Origin: Anaerophilus nitritigenes
GTDB lineage: Bacteria; Bacillota; Clostridia; Peptostreptococcales; Thermotaleaceae
DNA: 64,000 nt
Reading direction: 5' to 3'
NCBI RefSeq assembly: GCF_004138215.1
Contig: NZ_RYYS01000042.1
Coordinates: 62,001 to 126,000 of the forward strand
Part shown: piece by piece, positions 8,374 to 17,796 of the stretch
How the letters are laid out: each line of letters starts with the position of its first letter
Numbering within the stretch: the first letter of the stretch is position 1
The notes under the pieces: generated by a model
What the model was told of the DNA's origin: nothing
Databases searched by the model: none
Seen by the model: the letters and a program-made list of their open reading frames with translations, nothing else
Translations under genes and position numbers: made by a program

Positions 8374-9561
8374 ATGAGTAAGCCTTTTTATTATCTTTTT
8401 AATATTTTAAATTTAGGAATACGTTTATTTCTTATTTTATTATTAGGGTTTTGTAGTTATTATCTTATTCAGATTGGGAATCAATATATTGATAAAAATA
8501 AAAGACTAAAAATGAAAAAAAAATATTTTTTTTATTTATGGACTATAATTATTAGTTTTTTGTTGTTTTTTTTCATTTTTCATTTTAGAAAAATTTTATG
8601 GAAATTATTGATTCCTATTATGTGGTCAATCGTATTTGCTTATTTATTAAATCCCATAGTTAAAAAACTTGACAAAAGGGGAATAAAAAGAGTTTGGAGT
8701 GTATCTATTGTATATTTGTCTATTATTATGATTATTTTTATTATATCTTTTACAGTGACTCCTGCTATCATAGAAGAGACAAAAAAGCTAGTAGACCTAT
8801 TTCCTGAATATACAAAAGAAACAAATAAATTTTTAAATAATTTATACATAAAAATTGAACAATTAGATCACTTTTCTCCAGAGCTAGGATTTATGAAAGA
8901 TAGTATTGAAGAAAATTTGTATAAAATACAAAATATTTTTACAAAAGGAATGAAAAATATTACAACAAGCATATTAAATATATTTTCAAAAATGGTTACA
9001 ATTATATTGATTCCTATATTTTCTTTTTATTTTTTAAAGGATATAGAATATTTTAAAAAGAAAATCATATTTTGTATCCCTAAATCATGTAGATGTGAAT
9101 GTATTAGAATTTTTAGGGATATCCACTTACTATTGAATAAATTTATTAGAGGACAATTTATTGTAGCTATTTTGGTGGGTGTATTAAGTACAATAGCTTT
9201 ATTATTTATTCGAGTAGACTTTGCTGTTTTAATAGGGATGATTGCAGGCATTTCTAATATTATTCCTTATTTTGGACCTATCATAGGATCTGTTCCAGGT
9301 GTTTTTATAGCTCTATTAGATAGCCCTATAAAAGCTTTATGGGTGATTTTGGCTTTTGCGATTATACAACAAATAGAAAGTGCTATTATTACTCCTAAAA
9401 TAGTAGGAGAAAGTGTAGGACTTCACCCTATCATAGTCATTTTATCTTTATTATTAGGAGGTGAATGGTTTGGTTTAATAGGTCTTTTATTTTCTGTTCC
9501 TATAGCTGCAATTATAAAGATTTTTTTAGAACATATGATGGATTGGATGATGAAAGGATAA
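8374..9561 (+). CDS. AI-2E family (UPF0118) membrane permease
   Basis: A 395-residue polytopic membrane protein of the AI-2E transporter family, with about eight predicted transmembrane helices. Recognisable features are the early RKILWKLLIPIMWSIVFAYLLNPI segment and the conserved C-terminal half with SNIIPYFGPIIGSVPG and IIQQIESAIITPKIVGESVGLHPI. The family includes autoinducer-2 exporters and Na+/H+ antiporters; substrate is unknown here. The ATG at 8374 is preceded by AAGGAGG; the in-frame ATG at 8359 lies on top of that site and is rejected. It commonly precedes alaS in Clostridia. Confidence 0.88.
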   Translation: MSKPFYYLFNILNLGIRLFLILLLGFCSYYLIQIGNQYIDKNKRLKMKKKYFFYLWTIIISFLLFFFIFHFRKILWKLLIPIMWSIVFAYLLNPIVKKLDKRGIKRVWSVSIVYLSIIMIIFIISFTVTPAIIEETKKLVDLFPEYTKETNKFLNNLYIKIEQLDHFSPELGFMKDSIEENLYKIQNIFTKGMKNITTSILNIFSKMVTIILIPIFSFYFLKDIEYFKKKIIFCIPKSCRCECIRIFRDIHLLLNKFIRGQFIVAILVGVLSTIALLFIRVDFAVLIGMIAGISNIIPYFGPIIGSVPGVFIALLDSPIKALWVILAFAIIQQIESAIITPKIVGESVGLHPIIVILSLLLGGEWFGLIGLLFSVPIAAIIKIFLEHMMDWMMKG

Positions 9562-9574
9562 GATTTATAGGCAA

Positions 9575-9603
9575 TTGACAAGAAGTATGAATTTTTATAT
9601 AAT
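9575..9603 (+). promoter_or_regulatory. Consensus promoter of the T-box/alaS transcript
   Basis: Perfect TTGACA (9575-9580) and TATAAT (9598-9603) with a 17-bp spacer, directly upstream of the T-box leader. Confidence 0.9.
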
Positions 9604-9624
9604 CAATTCAAGTTCATATAATAA

Positions 9625-9868
9625 GTACGATGATGAAGAGGAGTACATAGATCTTTAATCTATAGAGAAGAAATCCATAGGCTGAGAGATTTCTGATTAA
9701 AGTCTTTAGAAGCAGCTTCAGAGTATTAATCTTGAAATGAAGTAGAGATTAACAGATGGCAACTGTTATCATGCTAGGTATTATAAAGAGACCAATTTTT
9801 TTTGGTAAGTAGGGTGGTACCGCGAGAAACCTCTCGTCCCTATACAGGGATGGGAGGTTATTTTTTTG
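9625..9868 (+). promoter_or_regulatory. T-box riboswitch (alanine)
   Basis: The conserved T-box core AGGGTGGTACCGCG is at 9811-9824, followed by the terminator hairpin AACCTCTC-GTCCCT / AGGGAT-GGGAGGTT (9828-9860) and a T run. Stem I contains GCTGAGAG in its distal loop. In the specifier region, GAAGCAGCTTCAGAG offers the Ala codons GCA (9712-9714) and GCT (9715-9717). Uncharged tRNA-Ala should stabilise the antiterminator and turn on alaS. Confidence 0.95.
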
Positions 9869-9895
9869 TATAAATAAATACTGGAGGTAGGTACA

Positions 9896-12538
9896 GTGAA
9901 AAAAATGGGATTAAATGAAATAAGAAAAAGTTTTTTAGATTTTTTTGAAAGCAAAGATCATTATGTGAGAAAAAGTTATTCATTGGTTCCTGAGAATGAT
10001 AAAAGTTTATTGTTAATCAATGCAGGAATGGCACCTTTGAAAAATTATTTTATGGGTATAGATACACCCCCTAAAAAAAGAATGTCTACGTGTCAAAAAT
10101 GTATTCGTACAGGAGATATCGAAAATGTAGGGATTACTGCAAGACATGCTACTTTTTTTGAAATGCTTGGAAATTTTTCTTTTGGAGATTATTTTAAAAA
10201 TGAATCTGTTCATTGGGGTTGGGAATTTGTAACAAAACATCTAAATCTTCCAATAGAGAAATTATGGGTAACTGTATATGAAGAAGATGAAGAAGCATAT
10301 AAAATTTGGAATGAAAAAATAGGACTTCCTAAAGAAAAAATTGTGAAGCTTGGAAAAGAAGATAATTTTTGGGAAATTGGTACAGGTCCATGTGGTCCTT
10401 GTTCTGAGATTTATTATGATAGAGGAGAAAAATATGGATGTGGACATGTAGATTGCAAACCAGGATGTGAATGTGATCGATATGTTGAATTTTGGAATCA
10501 TGTATTCACACAATTCGATAAAGATGAAAAAGGTAATTATAATCCTCTACCAAATCCTAATATTGATACAGGAATGGGACTAGAGAGAGTTGCATGTATT
10601 ATGCAAGAAGTAGATAATATATTTGAAATCGATACAATGAAACATATATTAGATGAAGTGGTAAAAATTTCAAAACAAGATTATAAAGGTGAAGATAGAA
10701 AAGAAGATGTATCTATAAGAATTATTACAGATCATATTCGTTCTGTGACATTTATGGTAAGCGATGGGATTTTACCAAGTAATGAAGGCAGAGGTTATGT
10801 TTTAAGAAGACTTTTAAGAAGAGCAGCAAGACATGGAAAATTATTAGGAATTACACAAAGCTTTTTAACGAATCTTGTTGATTCTGTCATAGAAGTATCA
10901 GGAGGGGCTTATGAAGAGCTTATAGAAAAGAAAGAATATATCAAAAAAATTATTTCTATTGAAGAAGAAAGATTTCAAGAAACAATTGATCAAGGAAGTG
11001 AAATATTAAAAGGATATATTGAAGGGATGAAAAAAGAAAATAAAAAAGTATTATCAGGAGAAAATGCTTTTAGGTTATATGATACTTATGGATTTCCATT
11101 AGAGCTTACAAAAGAAATTCTACAAGAAGAAAATATAGATGTAGATGAAGATGCTTTTAAAGAGGAGATGGAGAAACAAAGACAAAGGGCAAGAAGTGCT
11201 AGACAAAATAAAGATGAGGTAGGATGGAAGGAAGATTTATATAGCAAACTAAATGATAGAATAAAATCTACCTTTATAGGGTATGAATGTGATAAGAATA
11301 CTTCAAAGGTAATGGCTATCATAAAAGAAGGAGAAATCGTTTCAGAAATCTTAAAAGATGATGAAGCTATTATTATATTAGAGGAGACACCTTTTTATCC
11401 AGAAGGTGGAGGTCAAAAGGGAGATCAAGGAATTTTATATGGAGAAGAATTTGTATTTAAAGTATCAGATTGCAAAAAAGTAAATAACGATAGAATTATT
11501 CATATAGGAAAAGTATTAAAGGGTAGATTATCTATAGAATCTACTATTGTTGCTGCAATAAATATAGAAAATAGAATCAATACAGGAAGAAATCATACTG
11601 CAACTCATATACTACAATCAGCTTTAAGGGAAGCATTAGGAGAGCATGTTGAACAATCTGGATCTTTAGTAACATCAGAAAGATTAAGATTTGACTTTTC
11701 TCATTTTCAACCTCTTACAGAAGAAGAAGTTGAAAAAGTAGAAGATTTAGTAAACAAAAAAATATTAGAAGGTTTAGAAGTTACTGCACAACAGATGAAT
11801 ATGGAAGAAGCTAAAAAAAGAGGAGCAACAGCTTTATTTGGTGAAAAATACGGAAACGTAGTTCGTGTAGTGACTATGGGAGATTATAGTATAGAACTAT
11901 GTGGAGGAACTCATCTAAATAATACGAGTAAAGTGGGTTTATTTAAAATCATAAGTGAAGGTGGAGTTGCTGCAGGAGTAAGAAGAATTGAAGCAGTAAC
12001 AGGTCCTAAAGCTTATGAATATATGAAGTCTGAGGAACTGAAAATCAAAGAAATTGTGAAAATTGTAAAAAGTAATTCAAAAGATGTAGTAAGTAAGGTA
12101 GAAAGTTTAGTAGACGAGTTAAAGAATACTTATAAAGAAATGGAAGCTATAAAAAATAAAATGGCAAGTGGAGCAGTTGATGAAATTTTACAAAATATGA
12201 TTGAAATAGATGGAATAAAAGTGATAAGATATAAATTATTAGGATTAGATGTAGAAGAGCTAAGAAATTTAGGAGACCAATTAAAAGATAAAATAAAATC
12301 AGGTTTGATTGTACTAGCAAGTATAAAGGATGATAAACTAAACTTTATTTCAATGGCAACAGAGGATATGGTAAAAAAAGGTATTCATGCAGGAAATATC
12401 ATCAAACAAGTTGCAAAGGTTGCAGGTGGTGGTGGAGGTGGAAGACCAACCATGGCACAAGCAGGAGGAAAAGATTTATCTAAGATTGATAAAGCATTAG
12501 AAATAGTAGAAGCTTTAGTAAAAGAACAGCAAAAATAA
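9896..12538 (+). CDS. alaS: Alanine-tRNA ligase
   Basis: An 880-residue class II synthetase. The N-terminal catalytic domain includes GMAPLKNYFMG and RHATFFEMLGNFSFGDYFK. The editing domain has the zinc motif HTATHIL and the distal CGGTH. The C-terminal C-Ala domain ends with the glycine-rich stretch GGGGGGRPTMAQAGG. Full length for the family. The start is GTG at 9896, with GGAGGT seven bases upstream; the ATG at 9905 would be too far away. Expression is controlled by the alanine T-box directly upstream. Confidence 0.97.
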   Translation: MKKMGLNEIRKSFLDFFESKDHYVRKSYSLVPENDKSLLLINAGMAPLKNYFMGIDTPPKKRMSTCQKCIRTGDIENVGITARHATFFEMLGNFSFGDYFKNESVHWGWEFVTKHLNLPIEKLWVTVYEEDEEAYKIWNEKIGLPKEKIVKLGKEDNFWEIGTGPCGPCSEIYYDRGEKYGCGHVDCKPGCECDRYVEFWNHVFTQFDKDEKGNYNPLPNPNIDTGMGLERVACIMQEVDNIFEIDTMKHILDEVVKISKQDYKGEDRKEDVSIRIITDHIRSVTFMVSDGILPSNEGRGYVLRRLLRRAARHGKLLGITQSFLTNLVDSVIEVSGGAYEELIEKKEYIKKIISIEEERFQETIDQGSEILKGYIEGMKKENKKVLSGENAFRLYDTYGFPLELTKEILQEENIDVDEDAFKEEMEKQRQRARSARQNKDEVGWKEDLYSKLNDRIKSTFIGYECDKNTSKVMAIIKEGEIVSEILKDDEAIIILEETPFYPEGGGQKGDQGILYGEEFVFKVSDCKKVNNDRIIHIGKVLKGRLSIESTIVAAINIENRINTGRNHTATHILQSALREALGEHVEQSGSLVTSERLRFDFSHFQPLTEEEVEKVEDLVNKKILEGLEVTAQQMNMEEAKKRGATALFGEKYGNVVRVVTMGDYSIELCGGTHLNNTSKVGLFKIISEGGVAAGVRRIEAVTGPKAYEYMKSEELKIKEIVKIVKSNSKDVVSKVESLVDELKNTYKEMEAIKNKMASGAVDEILQNMIEIDGIKVIRYKLLGLDVEELRNLGDQLKDKIKSGLIVLASIKDDKLNFISMATEDMVKKGIHAGNIIKQVAKVAGGGGGGRPTMAQAGGKDLSKIDKALEIVEALVKEQQK

Positions 12539-12547
12539 TCAAAAATG

Positions 12548-12576
12548 TGGACGGAGGTGATCAATACTTTCGTCCA
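12548..12576 (+). terminator. Possible weak terminator/hairpin after alaS
   Basis: A stem of about 10 bp with two G-T pairs (12548-12557 with 12567-12576), but with no clean T run, only TTCTATTTT several bases later. Termination may be partial. Confidence 0.4.
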
Positions 12577-12660
12577 TTGCGTTCTATTTTGTAATTTTTA
12601 AAAGGATTATGTATAATTAGACAGAATATATACAATATAAGAGAGAAGGGAGTGTATAAA

Positions 12661-12918
12661 ATGTACGATCCATCGAACTATACTATGAAATTTAATGTAG
12701 AGAAGGAAAATATAAATGAAGCACAAGAGATTTTGAAAAGTGTGTATCAATCCTTGAAAGAAAAAGGATACAATCCTATAAATCAATTAGTTGGTTATAT
12801 TCTTTCGGGAGATCCTACTTATATTACAAGCTATAATAATGCAAGAAGTTTAATTAGAAAGCTAGAAAGAGACGAATTATTAGAAGAACTATTAAAAAAT
12901 TATTTAGAAAAACAATAG
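12661..12918 (+). CDS. ireB: IreB family regulatory phosphoprotein
   Basis: An 85-residue protein with [20 protein letters not shown] and [18 protein letters not shown], hallmarks of IreB (formerly UPF0297). In Enterococcus IreB is a substrate of the Ser/Thr kinase IreK and affects cephalosporin tolerance. The ATG at 12661 lies nine bases from GAAGGGA; the in-frame GTG at 12652 directly touches that site and is rejected. The alaS-ireB-ruvX-DUF1292 order is widely kept in Firmicutes, here with two extra genes between. Confidence 0.93.
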   Translation: MYDPSNYTMKFNVEKENINEAQEILKSVYQSLKEKGYNPINQLVGYILSGDPTYITSYNNARSLIRKLERDELLEELLKNYLEKQ

Positions 12919-12930
12919 GAGAGAAAAAAA

Positions 12931-15075
12931 TTGAAAAAGAAAATCTACATAGCTATTCTTTTAATATTTATTTTACTTACTTCATTTTCCTATGGAGATG
13001 AAAAGAAAAAAGTAGTGTTACTTCTTATTAATGAAATCAATTATGAAGACTTATATAATTTAAGTGCTGTAAAAAATTTAATAGATGAGGGTAGTATAGG
13101 ATTTCTTAATACTAGAAGCTCTGGAGGAGCGAGTGCATATAAATCTTATGCTACTTTGGGAGCAGGAACAAGAGCAGAAGCTTCCCCTACAACAATAAGC
13201 TGTTTTGAAGTAAATGATCAAACAAAGAACATCTATAAAAGAAGAACTGGGGCAGATATAAAAGATAATGGAATTATCAATATAGATATTCCTGCATTGA
13301 GAAGATTAAATGAAGCAGGTGACTATGGTGCAATTGCTGGAAGTTTAGGACAGTCTCTTCATAATCAAAATAAAAAGACTGCTGCTATAGGAAATGGAGA
13401 CATTCAAGATGATTTTGTTAGATTAGCTCCAATTGTAGCTATGGATGAAAAAGGATATGTAGACTATGGAAGTATTGGAAAAGAAATCTTGATCAAAGAT
13501 GATACATACCCTTTTGGATTAAAAAGTGATTTTTCTAAGATGATGGATGTATTTGAACAATCTTATAATCAGTCCGATTTGGTTGTAATAGATGTAGGTG
13601 ATATGAATAGATTAGAAAGATATAAGCCTAATTTATCTGATGAAATGTATATTGTGCAAAAACAGAAAATATTAAAAGATGCCAATGACTATATAAATAA
13701 ATTAGTAGAAAAAATAAATTTTGATCATACAAGATTAATTTTGCTGACTCCTTATCCAGCTTCAGATGATATAAAAACGGGGAATAGACTCACACCTGTA
13801 ATTTTTTATGGAGATGGTATTACAAAAGGAATAGTAACTTCGTCTACAACTAGAAGAGTAGGTATTATAGGAAATGTAGATATTGCTCCATCTATTGCAA
13901 GATATTTACATGTAGATACAAATCAAATGAGTGGACAAGAAGTAAGATTTATAGAAAAAAATGACTCCTTTGCTTTTTTGATGAATTTAAAGGATAAGAT
14001 TGTAAGTACATCTATTAATCGAGGTCCTGTATTATCTACTTTTGCTATATTTGAAATAATTGTATCTATTGTGGCTTTGTTATTTATTTTATTTGAGAAA
14101 AAAATAAACAAAAATATTATATTGCATTTTAAAAATATATTATTAAGCACGATGGCCATTCCTTTTGTTTTATTGATTTTACCTATATTTAATATTCAAA
14201 ATATTTTTGTGACATATATTCTTGGTATAGGATTAGTAAGTTTAATCATATATATGATTAAACAATGTAGTAAAAATATATTAGATGGACTGTTTATGTT
14301 GTCTTTTATTACTACTGTAGGCCTACTTTTAGATATCTTGATGAATGCAACCTTAATTAAGAATTCACTTTTAGGATATGATCCTATTATCGGAGCAAGA
14401 TATTATGGAGTAGGAAATGAATATATGGGTATTTTAATAGGATCTACTTTAGTACTAGCAACTATTATTCTGGATAGATTTAAAATAAGTAAAATATGGT
14501 CTATAGTTATATTTTTGGTGACTATTTTAATTATTGGATATCCAAAGTTAGGAGCAAATGTAGGAGGAACTATTGCAGCTGTAGCAGCTTTTATTTTTAC
14601 TTCATTAAGATTATTCAAAATAAAAATAAAACTAAAACAATTTGTTGTTATTGGAATAGCAGTTGTCTTTGTAGTTTCATTTATGGCATTTATTGATATT
14701 AGGTTTTCTAAGAATCAATCTCATTTAGCTGGAGCGATTGAGCAAATTATCTCAAGTGGCCCTGGAGCTATTTTATTGATTATAAGAAGAAAATTGGAGA
14801 TGAATGCAAAACTTATTGGGGTAACCATTTGGAGTAAAGTTTTATTATCAGCTATTATTATATTAGCAACTTTATTCTATAGACCAGTAGGGACTATTTA
14901 TAAGTTAAGCAACAAATACCCAAATCTTTCTATAGGATGGTCAGGAATTGTAATGGCATCTATTGTAGCTTTTTTTGTAAATGATTCAGGAGTAGTTGCA
15001 GCTGCCACAGGAATTATTTTTTTAGTAATGAGTATGTTGTATCTTACTTTGTTTGGTTTAAACAAAGATAGTTAG
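12931..15075 (+). CDS. Membrane protein with alkaline-phosphatase-fold-like outer domain
   Basis: 714 residues. A signal peptide (about 1-22) is followed by an extracytoplasmic domain of about 340 residues. Its strand-plus-loop starts such as KKVVLLLINEINYEDLY and GNVDIAPSIARYL resemble alkaline phosphatase/phosphopentomutase-superfamily proteins. The rest is about nine transmembrane helices from residue 370 on. Metal ligands could not be matched with certainty, so enzyme activity is open. The start is TTG at 12931 with TAGGAGAG before it. It lies between ireB and an aldo/keto reductase with short gaps and is likely part of the same transcript. A role in envelope metabolism is a guess from topology. 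Confidence 0.55.
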   Translation: MKKKIYIAILLIFILLTSFSYGDEKKKVVLLLINEINYEDLYNLSAVKNLIDEGSIGFLNTRSSGGASAYKSYATLGAGTRAEASPTTISCFEVNDQTKNIYKRRTGADIKDNGIINIDIPALRRLNEAGDYGAIAGSLGQSLHNQNKKTAAIGNGDIQDDFVRLAPIVAMDEKGYVDYGSIGKEILIKDDTYPFGLKSDFSKMMDVFEQSYNQSDLVVIDVGDMNRLERYKPNLSDEMYIVQKQKILKDANDYINKLVEKINFDHTRLILLTPYPASDDIKTGNRLTPVIFYGDGITKGIVTSSTTRRVGIIGNVDIAPSIARYLHVDTNQMSGQEVRFIEKNDSFAFLMNLKDKIVSTSINRGPVLSTFAIFEIIVSIVALLFILFEKKINKNIILHFKNILLSTMAIPFVLLILPIFNIQNIFVTYILGIGLVSLIIYMIKQCSKNILDGLFMLSFITTVGLLLDILMNATLIKNSLLGYDPIIGARYYGVGNEYMGILIGSTLVLATIILDRFKISKIWSIVIFLVTILIIGYPKLGANVGGTIAAVAAFIFTSLRLFKIKIKLKQFVVIGIAVVFVVSFMAFIDIRFSKNQSHLAGAIEQIISSGPGAILLIIRRKLEMNAKLIGVTIWSKVLLSAIIILATLFYRPVGTIYKLSNKYPNLSIGWSGIVMASIVAFFVNDSGVVAAATGIIFLVMSMLYLTLFGLNKDS

Positions 15076-15087
15076 GAGTCTTTTTTT

Positions 15088-16038
15088 ATGGAATACAGAG
15101 CATTAGGAAATACAGGGATAGAAGTATCTAGATTGTGTTTTGGAGGATTGACAGTAGGCCCATTGCAAGCTAATTTATCTCCAGATGAGGGAGGAGAAAT
15201 TATTGCACAAGCTTTTTTAAGAGGAGTAAATTTTATAGACACTGCTGAACTTTATGAAACCTATCCTCATATCAAAAAAGCATTAGAAATTTATAGAAAA
15301 GATGATATAATTATTGCTAGCAAATCTTATGCTTATGATGAAGAAACTGCTAAAAGAAGTCTTGACAATGCTTTAAATGGATTAGGAGTCAATAAATTAG
15401 GTATATTCTTACTTCATGAGCAAGAAAGTGAACATACTTTAAGAGGGCATTATGAAGCTTTAAAGTATTATTTAAAAATGAAAGAGTTGGGTATAATAAA
15501 AGCTGTAGGCATTTCTACGCATACCATAAGAGCAGTAAAGGCAGCAGCAAGTATGAAAGAAATTGATGTGATTCATCCTATTATCAATAAGACAGGTATT
15601 GGAATTCAAGATGGAACAAGAGATGAAATGCTAGAAGCTATTCACTTGGCTCATAAAAATGGAAAAGGTATATACGGAATGAAACCTATTGGGGGAGGAA
15701 ATTTAATTTCTTCTGTAGATGAATGTTTAGAATATGCTTTGTCTATTTCAGATTTACATTCCATAGCAGTAGGAATGCAAACAAAAGAAGAAGTGATTGC
15801 AAATGTTATGAAGTTTAGTGGAGAGGAAGTACCTTCTGATATTAAAAATAAAATATCTAAAAAGCCAAGAAAATTACACATAGATTTTTGGTGTGAAAAA
15901 TGTGGAAGCTGTGTAGAACATTGTAAGCATAATGCACTAAAAATTGAAAACAATCAAGTAGTAGTAGATAAAACAAAATGCGTATTGTGCGGATATTGTA
16001 GCAGTTATTGCCCACAGTTTTGTATTAAAATTGTATAG
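15088..16038 (+). CDS. Aldo/keto reductase fused to a 2[4Fe-4S] ferredoxin domain
   Basis: A 316-residue protein. Residues 1-265 form an aldo/keto reductase barrel (N-terminus MEYRALGNTGIEVSRLCFGG; NFIDTAELYETY holds the catalytic-type Asp/Tyr). Residues about 268-316 form a ferredoxin module with two clusters, CEKCGSCVEHC and CVLCGYCSSYCP. Such fusions are frequent in anaerobic Clostridia and are thought to shuttle electrons between ferredoxin and an NAD(P)-linked substrate. Substrate unknown. Confidence 0.88.
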   Translation: MEYRALGNTGIEVSRLCFGGLTVGPLQANLSPDEGGEIIAQAFLRGVNFIDTAELYETYPHIKKALEIYRKDDIIIASKSYAYDEETAKRSLDNALNGLGVNKLGIFLLHEQESEHTLRGHYEALKYYLKMKELGIIKAVGISTHTIRAVKAAASMKEIDVIHPIINKTGIGIQDGTRDEMLEAIHLAHKNGKGIYGMKPIGGGNLISSVDECLEYALSISDLHSIAVGMQTKEEVIANVMKFSGEEVPSDIKNKISKKPRKLHIDFWCEKCGSCVEHCKHNALKIENNQVVVDKTKCVLCGYCSSYCPQFCIKIV

Positions 16039-16050
16039 AGATGAGGATCA

Positions 16051-16467
16051 ATGATGAGAACAATGGGATTAGATGTAGGAGATAAAACTATAGGTGTTGC
16101 TGTTAGTGATGCAATGGGAATGATTGCTCAAGGGGTAGAGACCATTCGAAGAGTTGGTAAGAAAGCAGATTACAAAAGATTACAAGAATTGATTGAAGAA
16201 AAGTGCGTTACAAAAATTGTAGTGGGACTTCCTAAAAATATGAATGGTACTCTAGGGCCTCAAGGAGAAAAGGTATTATCCTTTGTAGAGGGACTTAATA
16301 ATAGATTTAAAGTAGAAATCATTTTATGGGATGAAAGGCTTACTACAGTAGCAGCAGAAAGAACTTTAATTGAAGGAGATGTAAGACGAGAAAACAGAAA
16401 GAAAGTAATAGATATGGTAGCAGCTACATACATTTTACAAGGATATCTAGATGCACAAAAATTTTAA
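16051..16467 (+). CDS. ruvX: RuvX/YqgF pre-16S rRNA maturation nuclease
   Basis: A 138-residue RNase H-fold protein. The motifs [15 protein letters not shown] (first acidic residue), [11 protein letters not shown] and [14 protein letters not shown] are characteristic. YqgF acts in 5' processing of 16S rRNA; it was also annotated as a Holliday junction resolvase. ATG at 16051 or 16054 fits the upstream GAGGAT. Short gaps to both neighbours indicate one operon. Confidence 0.93.
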   Translation: MMRTMGLDVGDKTIGVAVSDAMGMIAQGVETIRRVGKKADYKRLQELIEEKCVTKIVVGLPKNMNGTLGPQGEKVLSFVEGLNNRFKVEIILWDERLTTVAAERTLIEGDVRRENRKKVIDMVAATYILQGYLDAQKF

Positions 16468-16479
16468 AGAGGTGATGAA

Positions 16480-16725
16480 ATGGAAGAAAATAAAATTACT
16501 TTAATAGATGAAAATGAAAAGGAAACAGAGTTTGAAATTATTGCAACTCTAAATATTGAGGAGACAGAATATGCAATACTTCAACCCTTAGATGATGAAG
16601 AGGGAGTAGTGATTTTTAAAATTATAGAGGTAGATGGAGAAGAGATATTAGAAAACATTCAAGATGATGAAGAACTAAATCAAGTATTAAGTGCATATGA
16701 AGAATTAATGATGGAAGAAGAATAA
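16480..16725 (+). CDS. DUF1292 family protein
   Basis: An 81-residue strongly acidic protein (ITLIDENEKETEFEIIATL...YAILQPLDDEEGVVIFKI) of the DUF1292/YrzB family, nearly always next to ruvX in Firmicutes. Function unknown. AGAGGTGATGA provides the ribosome site, and a strong terminator overlaps its stop. Confidence 0.88.
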   Translation: MEENKITLIDENEKETEFEIIATLNIEETEYAILQPLDDEEGVVIFKIIEVDGEEILENIQDDEELNQVLSAYEELMMEEE

Positions 16726-16757
16726 AAGCTGCAACCTAAGGTTGCAGCTTTATTCTT
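16725..16757 (+). terminator. Terminator of the ireB-ruvX-DUF1292 operon
   Basis: A 12-bp perfect stem (16725-16736 with 16740-16751), loop TAA, followed by ATTCTT. Confidence 0.88.
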
Positions 16758-16784
16758 GACTAGAGTGTAAATATATAGTAAAAT
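16756..16784 (+). promoter_or_regulatory. Promoter of the small cysteine-rich gene
   Basis: TTGACT (16756-16761), 17 bp, TAAAAT (16779-16784), just after the preceding terminator and about 50 bases before the start codon. Confidence 0.65.
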
Positions 16785-16832
16785 TTAATTGATAAGGTAT
16801 TTCAGTTAATAAAAACTAAGGAAGTGAAGAGT

Positions 16833-16985
16833 ATGGAGCTTATATGTAAAGTATGTGGAAATCACATAAAAGATGTAAGTGCAAGTAGATGCCCAAGATG
16901 CTATACTCTATTAAAAGAATTGCCTAAATGTGAAAATTGCAAGGGCTGTTCTTTAACAAAAATGAATTGTAGTAAAAAGGCATAA
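16833..16985 (+). CDS. 50-residue cysteine-rich (zinc-ribbon-like) protein
   Basis: The ATG at 16833 follows AAGGAAGTGA, and the frame runs 50 codons to TAA. The peptide has eight cysteines: a CxxC pair (residues 5, 8), a second CxxC (20, 23), a CxxCxxC triple (33, 36, 39) and Cys46. This looks like a zinc ribbon plus a further metal-binding knuckle. It has its own promoter and lies between the ruvX operon and fur. Short proteins of this type occur next to fur/DUF1292 genes in Clostridia; no function is known. Confidence 0.7.
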   Translation: MELICKVCGNHIKDVSASRCPRCYTLLKELPKCENCKGCSLTKMNCSKKA

Positions 16986-17011
16986 AATAAAAGTAGAAAT
17001 AGAAAATACCC

Positions 17012-17040
17012 TTGACTTTTACAGATTTTACAAGTAAACT
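17012..17040 (+). promoter_or_regulatory. Promoter of fur
   Basis: TTGACT (17012-17017), 17-bp spacer, TAAACT (17035-17040), 45 bases before the fur start codon. Confidence 0.6.
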
Positions 17041-17084
17041 ATTGCATATAAAATATATTATTAATTGAAAAAGAAGGTGCTAAA

Positions 17085-17519
17085 GTGAATGATATTATGG
17101 AAAAATTAAAAGATAAATTAAAAGAGAAAGGATACAAATTAACTCCTCAAAGAAGAGCAACTTTAGATACAATTATTAATAATCAAGGGAAGCACCTAAG
17201 TACTGAAGAAATTTATGATATGGTAAAAACAGAATGCCCTGAAATTGGATTAGCTACTGTATACAGGACACTACAACTTTTAGATGAATTAGATATTATT
17301 ACAAAAATTAATTTTGATGATGGATGTAGTAGATATGAACTAAATAATCATGAGGATAATCATCAGCATCATCATCTCATTTGTGTAAAATGTGGTGAAG
17401 TTATTGAAGTAGAAGTGGATTTACTAGAAACACTAGAAGAAGAAATAGAAAAAAATTATGATTTTAAGATTCATGATCATAAAGTAAAATTCTTTGGATA
17501 TTGTTCTAATTGCAAATAA
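17085..17519 (+). CDS. fur: Fur family metal-dependent repressor
   Basis: A 144-residue regulator. A winged helix at the N-terminus (KLTPQRRATLDTIIN; GLATVYRTLQLLDELDII) is followed by a dimerisation/metal domain with HEDNHQHHHLICVKCGEVIE and a final CSNC, giving the two-CxxC structural zinc site. Fur or its PerR/Zur relatives are possible; the HxHHHLICxxCG pattern favours Fur or Zur. The start is GTG at 17085 with GAAGGTG before it. It is monocistronic, with promoter and terminator visible. Confidence 0.9.
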   Translation: MNDIMEKLKDKLKEKGYKLTPQRRATLDTIINNQGKHLSTEEIYDMVKTECPEIGLATVYRTLQLLDELDIITKINFDDGCSRYELNNHEDNHQHHHLICVKCGEVIEVEVDLLETLEEEIEKNYDFKIHDHKVKFFGYCSNCK

Positions 17520-17558
17520 ATCCTGTATCCCATGTAGGTTACAGGATTTATTTCTTTT
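17518..17558 (+). terminator. Terminator of fur
   Basis: Stem AAATCCTGTA (17518-17527) with TACAGGATTT, extended by CC/GG across an internal T-T mismatch, then TATTTCTTTTT. Confidence 0.85.
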
Positions 17559-17687
17559 TGATACAAAGTGAAAAAATTATGTATTGGATAAAGAGTAGAT
17601 ATGTATATATGAAATACATTGTTTAGTTATAAAAAAATGAGTAATAATAATAAAAGGACTAAGTATTTTCATTAAAATTGTTACATA

Positions 17688-17796
17688 TTGCTAATACATA
17701 GTAAATAAAGTATAATAAATTAGGTGGAATTGTCCGGGTTTTCAGTAGGAAATAACAAAGTTTAGGGCGGCTTAAATATTAAAGGAGTGTGACATT
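17688..17796 (+). promoter_or_regulatory. Promoter and GC-richer leader of the RNase J gene
   Basis: TTGCTA (17688-17693), 17 bp, TATAAT (17711-17716). The leader of about 75 bases contains TGTCCGGGTTTTCAGTAGG and TTTAGGGCGGCTT (about 17730-17774), clearly more GC-rich than the surrounding DNA. I cannot assign it to a known riboswitch. Confidence 0.5.
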
